Shown here: piece after piece, positions 31,963 to 40,286 of the stretch | How the letters are laid out: each line of letters opens with the position of its first letter | Position numbering within the stretch: position 1 is the stretch's first letter | Assembly (NCBI GenBank): GCA_027587225.1 | Contig: JAPDDQ010000045.1 | Coordinates: 1-59,854, forward strand | Reading direction: 5' to 3' | DNA from: Solirubrobacter taibaiensis | GTDB lineage: Bacteria > Actinomycetota > Thermoleophilia > Solirubrobacterales > Solirubrobacteraceae | Length of the DNA stretch: 59,854 nt | The notes under the pieces: generated by a model | The model's input: only the letters and a program-made list of their open reading frames with translations | Told to the model about the DNA's origin: nothing | Database searches by the model: none | Program-made: the position numbers and the translations under genes

Positions 31963-32468
31963 GGCTGGACCTCCAGCTCAGTCCGGGCGCACAGGACCAC
32001 GGCGCTGTCGGGCTCGCCGAGCGTGGTCGGGACGTTGAACGTCACGCGCGCGGGACCGACGATCCGTGCGCGCTGCAACTCGGGAGCGTCGGCGTCCCAG
32101 CGGACCGCCAGTTCGCCGTCCCAGCGCACCGGCTCGCCCTCGAGCGCGACGACGCGGCCGGCGGACCGACGATGCGCGCGGATGCGGAAGCACAGCCAGT
32201 CCCACGCGAAGCGGTGAGCCGCTCGTCCGTCCGGGGCGGCCTGCGTCCCGAGCACCGCGACCGCCAGCGGGAGCACTACGTAACGCAGTGGTGCCGAGAT
32301 GAACGCGAGCGGCAGCAGGACCGCGAGAAGAAGCGTTGCGGCGAAGTAGGCGACCGCGCGTAGTGGCACGCCGCCCGGGACCGGCAGTGCCCAGCGATCG
32401 ACGCGGTAGATGCGCCGGTCGACCTCGAACACGCGCCGGTAGGAGCGGATAACGAACCGGTCGGACAT
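31959..32468 (-). CDS. PrgI/TcpE-like conjugation membrane protein
   Basis: A 169-residue protein with two adjacent transmembrane helices (about 38-80: LRAVAYFAATLLLAVLLPLA and YVVLPLAVAVLG) and a cytoplasmic C-terminal part (RARIVGPARVTFNVPTTLGE). Small two-helix proteins directly upstream of VirB4 are typical of Gram-positive type IV secretion (PrgI or TcpE types). The start at 32468 overlaps the pilin-like stop by 1 nt (ATGA-like junction), and its stop overlaps virB4. It appears intact. Confidence 0.7.
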   Translation of the reverse strand: MSDRFVIRSYRRVFEVDRRIYRVDRWALPVPGGVPLRAVAYFAATLLLAVLLPLAFISAPLRYVVLPLAVAVLGTQAAPDGRAAHRFAWDWLCFRIRAHRRSAGRVVALEGEPVRWDGELAVRWDADAPELQRARIVGPARVTFNVPTTLGEPDSAVVLCARTELEVQP

Positions 32469-32767
32469 CAGCCGGTGATCGTCTGCCAGATGTCGCGGAT
32501 CGTGCCGGCCACCTCGTTGGGTGCCATCACGAACCCGCCCACCAGGAGCGCCGCGACCATGAACACCGCCAGGTCGGCGAACCGGCGATTGAGCAGGAAC
32601 ATCAACGCGACCACCGCGGCGATCCCGACGTACAAGCTCCTGGCCCAACCGCCGAGCAGCTTGCCGACGTTGTCGCCGATCTTCTCGCCGTCGCCCTGCG
32701 CCCATGCCGAAGCGGTCACGGTCCAGGTACAGACGAACACGGCCGCAGCCGTCACGAACTTGCGCAT
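32468..32767 (-). CDS. VirB2/TrbC-like small membrane protein
   Basis: A 99-residue protein with a signal peptide (MRKFVTAAAVFVCTWTVTAS, AWAQ), then two hydrophobic helices (SLYVGIAAVVALMFLLNR and LAVFMVAALLVGGFVMAP) with a short basic turn. This is the layout of TrbC/VirB2-type conjugation proteins. The ATG at 32767 is preferred; an in-frame TTG at 32776 overlaps the upstream stop and is possible. It sits between the TcpC-like gene and the PrgI-like gene. Confidence 0.7.
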   Translation of the reverse strand: MRKFVTAAAVFVCTWTVTASAWAQGDGEKIGDNVGKLLGGWARSLYVGIAAVVALMFLLNRRFADLAVFMVAALLVGGFVMAPNEVAGTIRDIWQTITG

Positions 32768-32772
32768 CGCTC

Positions 32773-33661
32773 TCAACCCGCCTTCTTGGTCGTGTTGACC
32801 GCGGCCACCAGCCAGCGGTCCTCGCGCACCAGCCGCAGCCGGTAACGCATTCCATAGGTCGCGCCCGTCGCACCGTCCCGGGTCCGGACCGTGGCCAGCA
32901 CCTCGCGTACGCGCCCCTGCGCGGGCGTCAACAGCGCCAGCGACGTCACGTCGACCAGCTCGTGCTCGGAGCCGAGCGCGCCAATCTGCACCCCGCTCGG
33001 GGTGAAGAACGACAGCTCGCCGCCATCGCCCTCCAGGTACGCCCGCAGGAACCGTGAGACGACGTCCTCGATCGGCTGCCGCTCGCCCGTCGGAATTGAC
33101 TCGGCCGCGATCGCCGGCACCGACGCGAGCGCGGGCTCAGCCGCCAGTGACGGCAGGTCTGAGACCACCAGGCCGCCGCGCGCATCCCGGGCGATCGGCA
33201 CCGTCAGGTACCGCGTCCCGCCCGTCGCCGCCGCGGCCACCGTTACGAGAGCCGTCGAGTCGTCGATGCGGGTCACGCGCGCGACCGACACCGAGCCGAC
33301 CGCCCGCCGCGGCGCATCCTCGCTGTACTTCGGCACGATCGAACTCGCCAGCTCCGGCTCCACGAACGCCCGGATCGCCGTCGCCGACCTCTCCGGATCG
33401 TTCGCGCTGTAAGTCAGGTAGGCACGCGCGAAGTCCCCCGCGAACGCCCGCGCCTCATCATCGGGGCCACGCAGGAGCGGCCGGCCGGGAAGCTGCGCTA
33501 AGAGCAGCCGGCCCGCGCGGCTCCAGCACGCTCGCGACACCACGCAGCAACAACACGAAGACGAGGAGCCACAGCACCGCTCGCCCCAGCCGCCGCACCG
33601 CGTCGCGACTCGTCCGACCGCGCGACCCCGACGGCGCCGCGCTCACTCGCAGATCAGCCAT
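32773..33661 (-). pseudogene. TcpC-like conjugation gene with a frameshift
   Basis: The gene reads MADLRVSAAPSGSR from an ATG at 33661 with AAGGTGG upstream, then a transmembrane helix (LGRAVLWLLVFVLLLRGV) and stops after APAWPR. The remaining 230 residues, with two NTF2-like domains (EARAFAGDFARAYLTYSAND and EDVVSRFLRAYLEGDGGELS), continue in a frame shifted by one base. Removing one base from the four-G run at 33463-33466 (plus strand) joins the parts as PAWP-DDEARAFAG. This is either a real frameshift or a homopolymer sequencing error. Without repair, the downstream frame has its own GTG/ATG starts but lacks the membrane anchor. Confidence 0.7.
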
Positions 33662-33753
33662 ACGCCCCACCTTCTGAATCGCCGGCCGCACGCTTGCCAC
33701 GGCCAGCACCGCCCACGGGGCCGGCGCACTCGCAAGTACGTCCAAGACCCCCC

Positions 33754-33942
33754 TCACGCCGACCACCGCCGCTCCAACAGCGCCCGGTGCGCGCCGACCA
33801 AGCGGTTGATTGCCTCCCAGGCCGTCCGGCCCGTCTCCCGCACCAGCGGGTAGCCCTCGACCTCCGCCTCAAAGCGCCCATCGCGTTCACGCACGACAAG
33901 CGCCACCCGCAGCTCGGTCGCCCTCACGGAAAAGCCCTCCAC
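33754..33942 (-). CDS. Small hypothetical protein at the element's right end
   Basis: A 62-residue protein (starts MEGFSVRATELRVALVVRER), beta-rich then helical (RETGRTAWEAINRLVGAHRA). It resembles small HicB-like or antitoxin-like folds only in general shape; function not recognised. It is the first gene of the leftward conjugation cluster, 92 bp upstream of the TcpC-like start. Confidence 0.5.
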   Translation of the reverse strand: MEGFSVRATELRVALVVRERDGRFEAEVEGYPLVRETGRTAWEAINRLVGAHRALLERRWSA

Positions 33943-34219
33943 ATCTGCTTAACCCGACGAGCAGGCCTGATCCGCAACCCAATTTCGCGAGGGCGGCCGG
34001 CGCATCGCGCGACGGGCGTCAAACTCAGGACATGGATCGCCACATCCCTTAAGCCCGCCGAGCCGGCCCCGGGCGCAAAGAGATTTCCCGGGGCGTGGCA
34101 CACGCGTGACACACCGGTCTGCAGAACGCGAAGTGAAGGGCTCAGCCCGTCAACGCGAAACGCAGGAATTGCAGGGAAGACGCGTGTTGACGACACGCGA
34201 GTCGAGGCGCTCGAACCGC
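33943..34219. other. Non-coding right end of the element
   Basis: No gene is supported in these 277 bp. A perfect inverted repeat CGCGTGT/ACACGCG (34181-34187 and 34193-34199, 5-bp loop) lies about 20 bp from attR, and an 8-bp palindrome CACGCGTG is at 34101-34108. These are candidates for integrase or excisionase arm sites, or for a transfer origin hairpin. The leftward promoter of the conjugation cluster should also be here, but none is obvious. Confidence 0.5.
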
Positions 34220-34267
34220 CTCGTAATGAAGGGGTCAGCGGTTCGAATCCGCTCGTCGGCTCTCCCC
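34220..34267 (+). repeat. attR core (48-bp direct repeat)
   Basis: Right copy of the tRNA-Thr-derived attachment repeat, identical to 14782-14829. It carries only the 3' part of the tRNA (from the anticodon loop), so it is not a working tRNA gene. Confidence 0.95.
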
Positions 34268-34272
34268 TCAAA

Positions 34273-34294
34273 CCCTCGCCACAGCGGGGGTTTT
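34273..34294 (+). terminator. Terminator next to attR
   Basis: CCCTCGC pairs with GCGGGGG (one G-T pair), followed by TTTT. It is the counterpart of the hairpin after the intact tRNA-Thr and is probably the tRNA's original terminator, displaced by integration. The rest of 34295-34428 holds only the promoter region of the next gene, with a TTGACT at about 34405. Confidence 0.65.
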
Positions 34295-34428
34295 CGTCGT
34301 TCTAAGGGCAGCACTCGTCCGCACGAGCGTCAACTGCACGTGACGCAATCCAGGGACGCGGTTTCGGGCCTTCCGCGCTTGGAGAACCCGCAGTCAGAAT
34401 TTCTGTTGACTGCGCTCCGGGAGTGGTG

Positions 34429-35430
34429 ATGGGCGAAGAGATCGAACGCGTATCCATGGACGAGATCGAGGCCGAGGAAGCGGTCTCTCTGCCGAACAAG
34501 GAGCTCATGTCGCTGCTCGACGTCAGCGCGAACGTCGACCTCGGGCTCAACCTCACGTCGCCCGTGGATCTGGCCGTGGCGGCGAACCTGAACGTCGCGG
34601 CGCCGATCGAGGCGGCGGCGTCCGCCAACCTCCTGAGTCCGGACGCGGAGGCGACGGCCGTCGCGCAGCAGGTGGGCTCGATCCAGCAGAGCATCAGCGG
34701 CGAGGCGAACGCGACCGCGCCGCAGCACGCGGAGATCAGCCAGGACGCCAACTCCGACGAGGGCGACGGCACGACGCCGGCGGTGGGCGCCGGGTCGGCG
34801 GCCGCCGCGCTGGACGGTGGCCAGGCGCCGGCGGACGCGACGGGCACGACTGGGACCGCCGTGCCGGCGGGCGCGGCCGATCCGGTGGGCGGCGTGGTGG
34901 ACGGTGCCGGCACTGCGGCCGGCGGCGCCGGCGACGGTGTCGGCGGGGCGACCGGTGGCGTCGTGGATGGTGTCGGCGACGCGGTCGATGGGGTCGGCGG
35001 GACGGCCGGCGGGGCCGTGGACGGCGTCGGCGGCGCGACGGACGGCGTCGGTGGCGTGACGGACGGCGTGGGCGGCGTCACCGATGGCGTCGGCGGCGTG
35101 ACCGATGGCGTCGGCGGCGCCGTGGACGGTGTCGGCGGTACTGCGGGGGGTGTCACGAGCGGCGTGGACAACCTGCTCAACGGCGGCAGCCTGCTGGACG
35201 CGAACATCGACATCAACGCGAACGCGAACGTCGCGGCGCCGATCAACGGTGCCGTCGCGGCCAACGCGAACGTCGCGGCGCCGATCGACGCGGCGGTCGC
35301 GGCCAACATCGGCTCCGAGGGCGCCACGGCACAGGCGCTCGCCGCCCAGCAGGTCAACATCAGCCAGACGCTCGACAACGTCGAGGCGAACGCCACGGCG
35401 GAGCAGAACGCCACGATCGACCAGAAGTGA
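34429..35430 (+). CDS. Ala/Gly/Val-rich repeat protein (possible maturation substrate)
   Basis: A 333-residue protein. The ATG at 34429 is chosen over two in-frame GTGs because CGGGAG is correctly spaced. The N-terminus is acidic (EEIERVSMDEIEAEEAVSLP, NKELMSLLDV), not a signal peptide. Paired blocks of the type NVAAPIEAAASANL, then QQVGSIQQSISGEANATA occur near both ends, around a central array of DGVGG(V/A/T) repeats (about residues 160-245). It lies 17 nt upstream of a PqqD-like/M50 peptidase gene. This suggests that the N-terminal part is a leader recognised by that protein, RiPP-like or export-related. Function not recognised. Confidence 0.65.
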   Translation: MGEEIERVSMDEIEAEEAVSLPNKELMSLLDVSANVDLGLNLTSPVDLAVAANLNVAAPIEAAASANLLSPDAEATAVAQQVGSIQQSISGEANATAPQHAEISQDANSDEGDGTTPAVGAGSAAAALDGGQAPADATGTTGTAVPAGAADPVGGVVDGAGTAAGGAGDGVGGATGGVVDGVGDAVDGVGGTAGGAVDGVGGATDGVGGVTDGVGGVTDGVGGVTDGVGGAVDGVGGTAGGVTSGVDNLLNGGSLLDANIDINANANVAAPINGAVAANANVAAPIDAAVAANIGSEGATAQALAAQQVNISQTLDNVEANATAEQNATIDQK

Positions 35431-35447
35431 TCTAGGAGCGGGCCGGG

Positions 35448-37919
35448 ATGAGCGCAACCGCAAACCGGCCCGCCGCCAGCCCGGCCCCGGCACCGAAGGA
35501 TCAGGCTCCGCTCGCGCGTGCGGCGGGGGTGGAGCTGGTCGGGAACGTCAGCGGGTCTGGCTACAAGAACGGCACGGCGCTCGTGCGCCGGGCCGATGGC
35601 CAGATGGTTCAGCTCGGCCCGCTCATGTACGGGCTGCTGGAGGAGATCGACGGCGAACGGGACAACAGCGCGCTCGCCGACGCGATGTCCGAGCGGCTCG
35701 GGAAGCGGCTCGAGCCGGAGCAGGTCGCCGTGGTCGGCGCCAAGCTGGCCAAGCAGGGATTGCTGGCGGGTACCGAGGACAACGCGCCGCCACGCGCGAA
35801 CCCGCTCCTCGCGTTGCGTTGGAAGGTCGTGTTCAGCGATTCGCGGATCACGAATCGCATCACCGCGCCCTTCACGCACCTGTTCCGCCCGTGGGTGCTG
35901 TGCGCGGCCCTCGTCGGCTTCGCCGCCGTGGCCTGGTTCGTGCTGATCGAGAAGGGCGTCGCTTCGGCGACCGCGCAGGCGTTCGGCAATCCCGAGCTGC
36001 TGCTGCTCGTCTTCGCCTTGGGCATCGGGTCGGGCGCGCTACACGAGATCGGTCACGCCGCGGCCTGCCGGTACGGCGGAGGTCGGCCCGGAGCGATGGG
36101 CGCCGGCATCTACATGGTCTGGCCCGCGTTCTACACCGACGTCACGGACGCCTATCGCCTGCCGCGCGGCGCGCGCTTGCGAACCGACCTGGGCGGCATC
36201 TACTTCAACGCGCTGATCGCCGTGGTCACGCTCGGCGTCTGGTACGTCGTTCGGGCCGACGCGCTGTTGCTGCTGATCGCCATCCAGCTGCTCGAGATGG
36301 TCAAGAACCTGTCGCCCGTGATCCGCGCGGACGGCTACCACATCCTCTCCGACGCGACGGGCGTCCCTGACCTCTACGCCCACATCGGGCCCACGTTGCG
36401 CCGGCTGCTGCCGTGGAAGCGCCGGGAGCCGTCCGCGCTCACCGGCCGTGCGCGGCTGCTCGTGACCACCTGGGTCCTGGTCACCGTCCCGCTGCTCTTT
36501 CTCATCTCGCTCAGCGCGATCATGCTCTTCCCCAAGCTCGCCGCGTCCGCGTGGGAGAGCGCTTCCCAGCTCGCCCCGGCGCTAGTGGATCAGTTCGGCT
36601 CCGGTGACGTGCTCTCCGGGATCGCGTCCGCGCTCCGGATCGTCGCGCTCGCGCTGCCGGTGCTGGGCGTCGCATTGATGGCCGAGCGCCTGGTCCGCTC
36701 GATGGTCAAGAAGGGGCTGCGCTGGAGCGACGACCGGCCCGCACGCCGTGGCGCGCTGGCCGCAGCGACTGTCGGGCTGGCGGCGCTGTTGCTGTGGGCG
36801 TGGTGGCCCTCCGGGCAGTACCAGCCGGTCCGCGCGACGGATCGCGGAACGCTCGTGGACGCGGTCGACACCGTGAGCCCGCCGGTCGCCGCCGCCCGGC
36901 CGCAGCCTCCGGTCTCGCTGCCCCCGGGGCGGCACCTGGCGATCGCGATGATCCCGCAGGGCGGCGCCACCAAGGAGACGCCGGCGATCGTCGTCGTCAA
37001 GGACGGCAACCCGGACCACTCCTCGGTCGTGATCGTCTCCGACGAGGTTCCGAGCGCGAAGGACACGCCGGCCCTCGACGGCTCCGGTCCGCCGAACGCG
37101 GCCGCGGCCGAGGCGACCGCCGCAGCCACGGCGACCACGACGGCCTCGGCGTCGCCCACGGCGACGGCGGCGCCGTCGACCTCTCCCGCGACCGCGTTCC
37201 CGATCAAGCTGCCCGACAAGCCCGGCCCGAACGAGAACCAAGCGCTCGCGGCCAACTCCACTGACGGCGGCATCAAGTACGACGTCGTCTACTCGCTCGT
37301 CACCGTCGCGGACGGCGCGACCGTCGACCAGAAGAACTCCGCCTACGCGCTGGCGAGCTGCAAGGCGTGCACGACCGTCGCCGTCGCCTTCCAACTGGTC
37401 CTCGTCGTCGGGCAGAGCGACGTGATCATGCCGATCAACGTCGCCGAGGCCCTCAACGTCAACTGCCCCGCGTGCATCACCACGGCCATCGCGAGCCAGA
37501 TCGTCGTCAGCGTCAAATCCGCGCCGTCGGAGGAATTGCTGCGCCGCCTCACCGAGGAGCTGCGCAAGCTCGACGCGATCGACGATCTCGGCGACGGCGG
37601 CACACCGGCCGCCGTGGCCCGCATCGTCGCCGACGTGCAGCGCGAGGTCGAGCAGGAGCTCGCCGAGAGCGGTCTGACCCCCACGCCCACACCGAGCGCG
37701 ACCGAGACACCGACACCGACGCCGACGCCGACAGCGACGCCGACCGAGACGGCGGCTCCGGCAGAGACCCCGAGCGCCACCGCGGCGACCACGCCGAGCG
37801 ACACGCCATCACCGACACCCACCGCCTCCGCGACCCCGGTCACGACCGCGACGGCGACGGCGACGGCCACGCCCACGGAGGAGCCCGCCGCGACCCCCAC
37901 GGCCGCGACCGGCGGCTAG
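35448..37919 (+). CDS. Peptide zinc metalloprotease: PqqD-like plus M50 plus Cys-rich exported tail
   Basis: An 823-residue membrane protein. Residues about 45-105 look like a PqqD-type peptide-binding domain (QMVQLGPLMYGLLEEIDGER, then LAKQGLLAG). Residues about 140-420 have several membrane helices with the zinc motif HEIGH at about 199-203 and the S2P-type NLSPVIRADGYHIL. After two more helices comes an outside region with CKAC and CPAC pairs in repeated contexts (TTVAVAFQLVLVVG and TTAIASQIVVSV) and a long Thr-Pro tail. It resembles putative peptide zinc metalloproteases (YydH type). It probably processes or exports the upstream repeat protein. Confidence 0.75.
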   Translation: MSATANRPAASPAPAPKDQAPLARAAGVELVGNVSGSGYKNGTALVRRADGQMVQLGPLMYGLLEEIDGERDNSALADAMSERLGKRLEPEQVAVVGAKLAKQGLLAGTEDNAPPRANPLLALRWKVVFSDSRITNRITAPFTHLFRPWVLCAALVGFAAVAWFVLIEKGVASATAQAFGNPELLLLVFALGIGSGALHEIGHAAACRYGGGRPGAMGAGIYMVWPAFYTDVTDAYRLPRGARLRTDLGGIYFNALIAVVTLGVWYVVRADALLLLIAIQLLEMVKNLSPVIRADGYHILSDATGVPDLYAHIGPTLRRLLPWKRREPSALTGRARLLVTTWVLVTVPLLFLISLSAIMLFPKLAASAWESASQLAPALVDQFGSGDVLSGIASALRIVALALPVLGVALMAERLVRSMVKKGLRWSDDRPARRGALAAATVGLAALLLWAWWPSGQYQPVRATDRGTLVDAVDTVSPPVAAARPQPPVSLPPGRHLAIAMIPQGGATKETPAIVVVKDGNPDHSSVVIVSDEVPSAKDTPALDGSGPPNAAAAEATAAATATTTASASPTATAAPSTSPATAFPIKLPDKPGPNENQALAANSTDGGIKYDVVYSLVTVADGATVDQKNSAYALASCKACTTVAVAFQLVLVVGQSDVIMPINVAEALNVNCPACITTAIASQIVVSVKSAPSEELLRRLTEELRKLDAIDDLGDGGTPAAVARIVADVQREVEQELAESGLTPTPTPSATETPTPTPTPTATPTETAAPAETPSATAATTPSDTPSPTPTASATPVTTATATATATPTEEPAATPTAATGG

Positions 37920-38797
37920 GCGTCCAGGGCAGCGAGCTCGTCGGGCGAGAGCTCGAGGTCGGCGGCGGCCGCCGAGTCCGTGATCGATTCGGGGCGCTTG
38001 GAGCCCGGGATCGGGATGACGCACTCGGACTGGGCGAGCTCCCACGCGAGCGCGACGCGCTGGGCGCTGACGCCGTGGTGGTCGGCCACCTGCTTGAACG
38101 CGGGGTGCTTGTCGGAGAGTCCCTTGGCGCTGGTGAGCCCGCCGAGCGGTGACCAGGGCAGGAATGCCAGGCCGAGTTCCTCGCAGACGTCGATCTCGGG
38201 CCGGCTGGAGCGGAAGGCGGGCGAGAACTCGTTCTGGACGCTCACGAGCGCGGCGCCGAGGACGGAGTGCGCGAGGCGGATCTGGTCGGAGTTGGCGTTC
38301 GAGATCCCCACCATCCGCACTTTGCCGGAGTCGTGGATCTCCTTGAGCGTGCCGACGACGTCCGCGTAGTCGCGGTTCGGGTCGGGGCGGTGGTGCTGCC
38401 AAAGCGCGAGCTGGTCGACGCCGAGCCGCTGCAGCGAAGCGTCGACGGCGGCTCGGAGGTGTTCGGGGGAGCTGTCGAGGGCCCAGCCGCCGCCGTCGGT
38501 TCGGATGTGGCCGCCCTTGGTGGCGAGCAGGACCTCCGAGCGCAGGCCGAGCTCGTCGAGCAGTCCGGCGATGAGCCGCTCGTTCGCGCCTTGGGCCTTT
38601 GCGCCGAGATCGTCTCCAGGGCCGTAGGCGTCGGCGCTGTCGAGCAGGCGAACGCCCGCGTCGACGGCGGCGCGGACGGTCGCGGCCAGTTGCTCACGCG
38701 GCTGCGCGCCGGTTTGGTCGAAGGTCATCAGGCCGAGCCCGATCGCGCCCACGCGCTCGCGGCCGACGGTGTCATTGCCGATTTCTCGAGTCTTCAT
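37916..38797 (-). CDS. Aldo/keto reductase
   Basis: A 293-residue NADPH-dependent oxidoreductase with a (beta/alpha)8 barrel. Catalytic-type residues are in LLDSADAYGPGD (Asp and Tyr), LLATKGGH (Lys) and ALWQHHRPDP (His). The C-terminal cofactor motif is ECVIPIPGSKRPE. The closest general type is the group of YajO/Tas-like reductases; the substrate is unknown. The stop overlaps the convergent metalloprotease stop. The start at 38797 has GGAAGGA upstream. It is divergent from the NUDIX gene across a palindrome, so the two may share a regulator. Confidence 0.9.
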   Translation of the reverse strand: MKTREIGNDTVGRERVGAIGLGLMTFDQTGAQPREQLAATVRAAVDAGVRLLDSADAYGPGDDLGAKAQGANERLIAGLLDELGLRSEVLLATKGGHIRTDGGGWALDSSPEHLRAAVDASLQRLGVDQLALWQHHRPDPNRDYADVVGTLKEIHDSGKVRMVGISNANSDQIRLAHSVLGAALVSVQNEFSPAFRSSRPEIDVCEELGLAFLPWSPLGGLTSAKGLSDKHPAFKQVADHHGVSAQRVALAWELAQSECVIPIPGSKRPESITDSAAAADLELSPDELAALDA

Positions 38798-38844
38798 CTG
38801 GACCTTGTCCTTCCCCGCGAGTGCGGCGGGCAGCCGCGCGTATC

Positions 38845-38883
38845 TGCTCGTTTGTTGCACGAACGAGCATGAACACGCATAAT
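38845..38883. promoter_or_regulatory. Palindromic operator and NUDIX promoter
   Basis: A 25-bp inverted repeat, TGCTCGTTTGTT-G-CACGAACGAGCA (38845-38869, two mismatched pairs), overlaps the -35 element of a good promoter: TTGCAC (38855-38860), 17 bp, CATAAT (38878-38883). The start of transcription would fall at about 38890. The site lies between divergent aldo/keto reductase and NUDIX genes and could control both. Confidence 0.65.
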
Positions 38884-38890
38884 GGTGCGC

Positions 38891-39484
38891 ATGAATCCTC
38901 TCGGAAATGCGCGGGTGCGCCCGGTGGCGGTGGAGGTGCTCTCGGACGATTGGTACGTCCTGCGCAAGGCCACGTTCGACTTCCAGGGCCGGGACGGCGG
39001 TTGGACACGGCAGAGCCGCGAGGCGTACGACCGCGGCAACGGCGCGACGATCCTGCTGTATGAGCCCCGCGCCGGCACGGTGTTGCTGACCCGGCAGTTC
39101 CGCTGGCCTGCCTACGCGAACGGCCATCCGGACGGGATGCTGATCGAGACGCCGGCCGGCCTGCTCGATCAAGAGGACCCCGAGGCCGCGATCCGTCGCG
39201 AGGCCGAGGAAGAGACCGGCGTGCGCGTCGGCGCCGTGGAGAAGCTGTTCGAGGTGTTCATGAGCCCCGGCTCGGTGACGGAGCGCGTGCACTTCTTCGC
39301 CGCGCCGTACGAGCGCGAACACCGGGACGAGGCGGCCCGCGGCGTGGCCGAGGAAGGCGAGGACATCGAGGTGCTCGAGGTCAGCCTGTCCGAGGCGCTC
39401 GCCATGGTGCGAGACGGGCGGATCGCCGACGCCAAGACGATCATGCTCCTGCAGTGGGCCGAGCGCCATGGCGTCGTCGGCTGA
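38891..39484 (+). CDS. NUDIX hydrolase (NudK-like)
   Basis: A 197-residue NUDIX protein. The catalytic box reads GLLDQEDPEAAIRREAEEET, and the preceding YVLRKATFDFQGRDGGWTRQ and PAGLLDQ parts are typical of the GDP-mannose/ADP-ribose pyrophosphatase group. An ATG at 38882 is in frame but overlaps the -10 element of the visible promoter. The ATG at 38891 fits a leaderless message and is preferred. The 3' end overlaps the DeoR regulator gene by 17 bp, so the two are co-transcribed. Confidence 0.85.
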   Translation: MNPLGNARVRPVAVEVLSDDWYVLRKATFDFQGRDGGWTRQSREAYDRGNGATILLYEPRAGTVLLTRQFRWPAYANGHPDGMLIETPAGLLDQEDPEAAIRREAEEETGVRVGAVEKLFEVFMSPGSVTERVHFFAAPYEREHRDEAARGVAEEGEDIEVLEVSLSEALAMVRDGRIADAKTIMLLQWAERHGVVG

Positions 39485-40247
39485 GCGCGGCGGGTTGCTC
39501 AAGGACGAGCGCCAGCGCCGCATCCTCGATGAGCTGACGGCTTCGGGGCGCGTCGTCGCGACCGAGCTCCAAGGGCTGCTCGACGTGTCCCCGCACACCA
39601 TCCGCCGAGACTTGGACGAGCTGGCCGAGGCGGGCCGGCTGGTCCGGGTCCACGGCGGCGCGCTGGCGCGCTCGTCCACGGCGACTACCTATGAGGGCCG
39701 TCGAGCGCAGGGCGCCGAGGCCAAGCGTCAGCTGGCCCGGGCCGCGGTGACACTGCTGAGCCCGGGGCAGGTCGCGATCCTCGATGGCGGCAGCACGGCG
39801 CTTGCGGTTGCCGACGCGATCCCGCCCGACCACACGGGCACGTTCGTCACGCACAGCCCGCCGGTGGCAGAGGCGCTCGGCCGCCATCCGGGGCTCGAGG
39901 TCATCGTCATCGGCGGGCGGCTGGAGCCTCGCGCGATGGTCGCGGTGGGCGCGCAGACGGTCGCCGCCTACCGGCAGATCACGGCGGACATCTGCTTCCT
40001 CGGCGTCTGGAGCATTCACGCCGAGCACGGCGTGAGCCAGCAGTACCCCGAGGAGGCGGAGGTCCGCCGGACGCTGCTCGAGCGCGCGAACCGGGTCGTC
40101 GGCCTCGCACACTCGGACAAGCTCGGCGCGGTCGCGCCGTTCCGCGTCGGCCCCGCGGACGCGCTCACCCACCTGGCGACCGAGCGCGACGCGCCAGAGC
40201 GACTCGTGGCGCCCTTCCGCGAGCTGGGCGTGCACATCGTGCAATGA
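39468..40247 (+). CDS. DeoR-family transcriptional regulator
   Basis: A 259-residue regulator with an N-terminal DeoR-type HTH (ERQRRILDELTASGRVVATE, then SPHTIRRDLDELAEAGRLVR and VHGGAL). The C-terminal DeoRC sugar-phosphate sensing domain has ILDGGSTALAVADAI, EVIVIGGRLEPR and ADICFLGVWSIHAEHGVS. It usually responds to a phosphorylated sugar. It overlaps the NUDIX gene and is therefore a candidate binder of the palindrome upstream of that gene, though DeoR sites are often repeats of other types. Confidence 0.9.
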   Translation: MASSAERGGLLKDERQRRILDELTASGRVVATELQGLLDVSPHTIRRDLDELAEAGRLVRVHGGALARSSTATTYEGRRAQGAEAKRQLARAAVTLLSPGQVAILDGGSTALAVADAIPPDHTGTFVTHSPPVAEALGRHPGLEVIVIGGRLEPRAMVAVGAQTVAAYRQITADICFLGVWSIHAEHGVSQQYPEEAEVRRTLLERANRVVGLAHSDKLGAVAPFRVGPADALTHLATERDAPERLVAPFRELGVHIVQ

Positions 40248-40286
40248 ATTGCGCTCGCCGTGGACCGGCGGTAGCGTCGGCTCGAG

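Larger units (their letters stand above)
14782..34267. mobile_element. Integrative element in tRNA-Thr (AICE/ICE mosaic with CBASS cargo)
   Basis: A 48-bp perfect direct repeat of the tRNA-Thr 3' part (14782-14829 and 34220-34267) bounds a segment with a repeat-to-repeat distance of 19438 bp. A tyrosine integrase lies just inside the tRNA-proximal end. The left module (int, two excisionase-type HTH genes, RepSA-like initiator, FtsK-type ATPase, Pra-like gene, XRE regulator) matches the gene set of actinomycete integrative elements such as pSAM2. The right module is a degraded type IV secretion cluster. Cargo includes a CBASS-like operon, a STAS-like/ATPase pair and a toxin-antitoxin pair. The cargo DNA is visibly less GC-rich than the flanks, supporting transfer. 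Confidence 0.92.

Noticed and set aside
34220..34267. Second tRNA-Thr gene
   Set aside because: Only the 3' part from the anticodon loop is present; acceptor 5' strand and D arm are missing. It is the attR copy.
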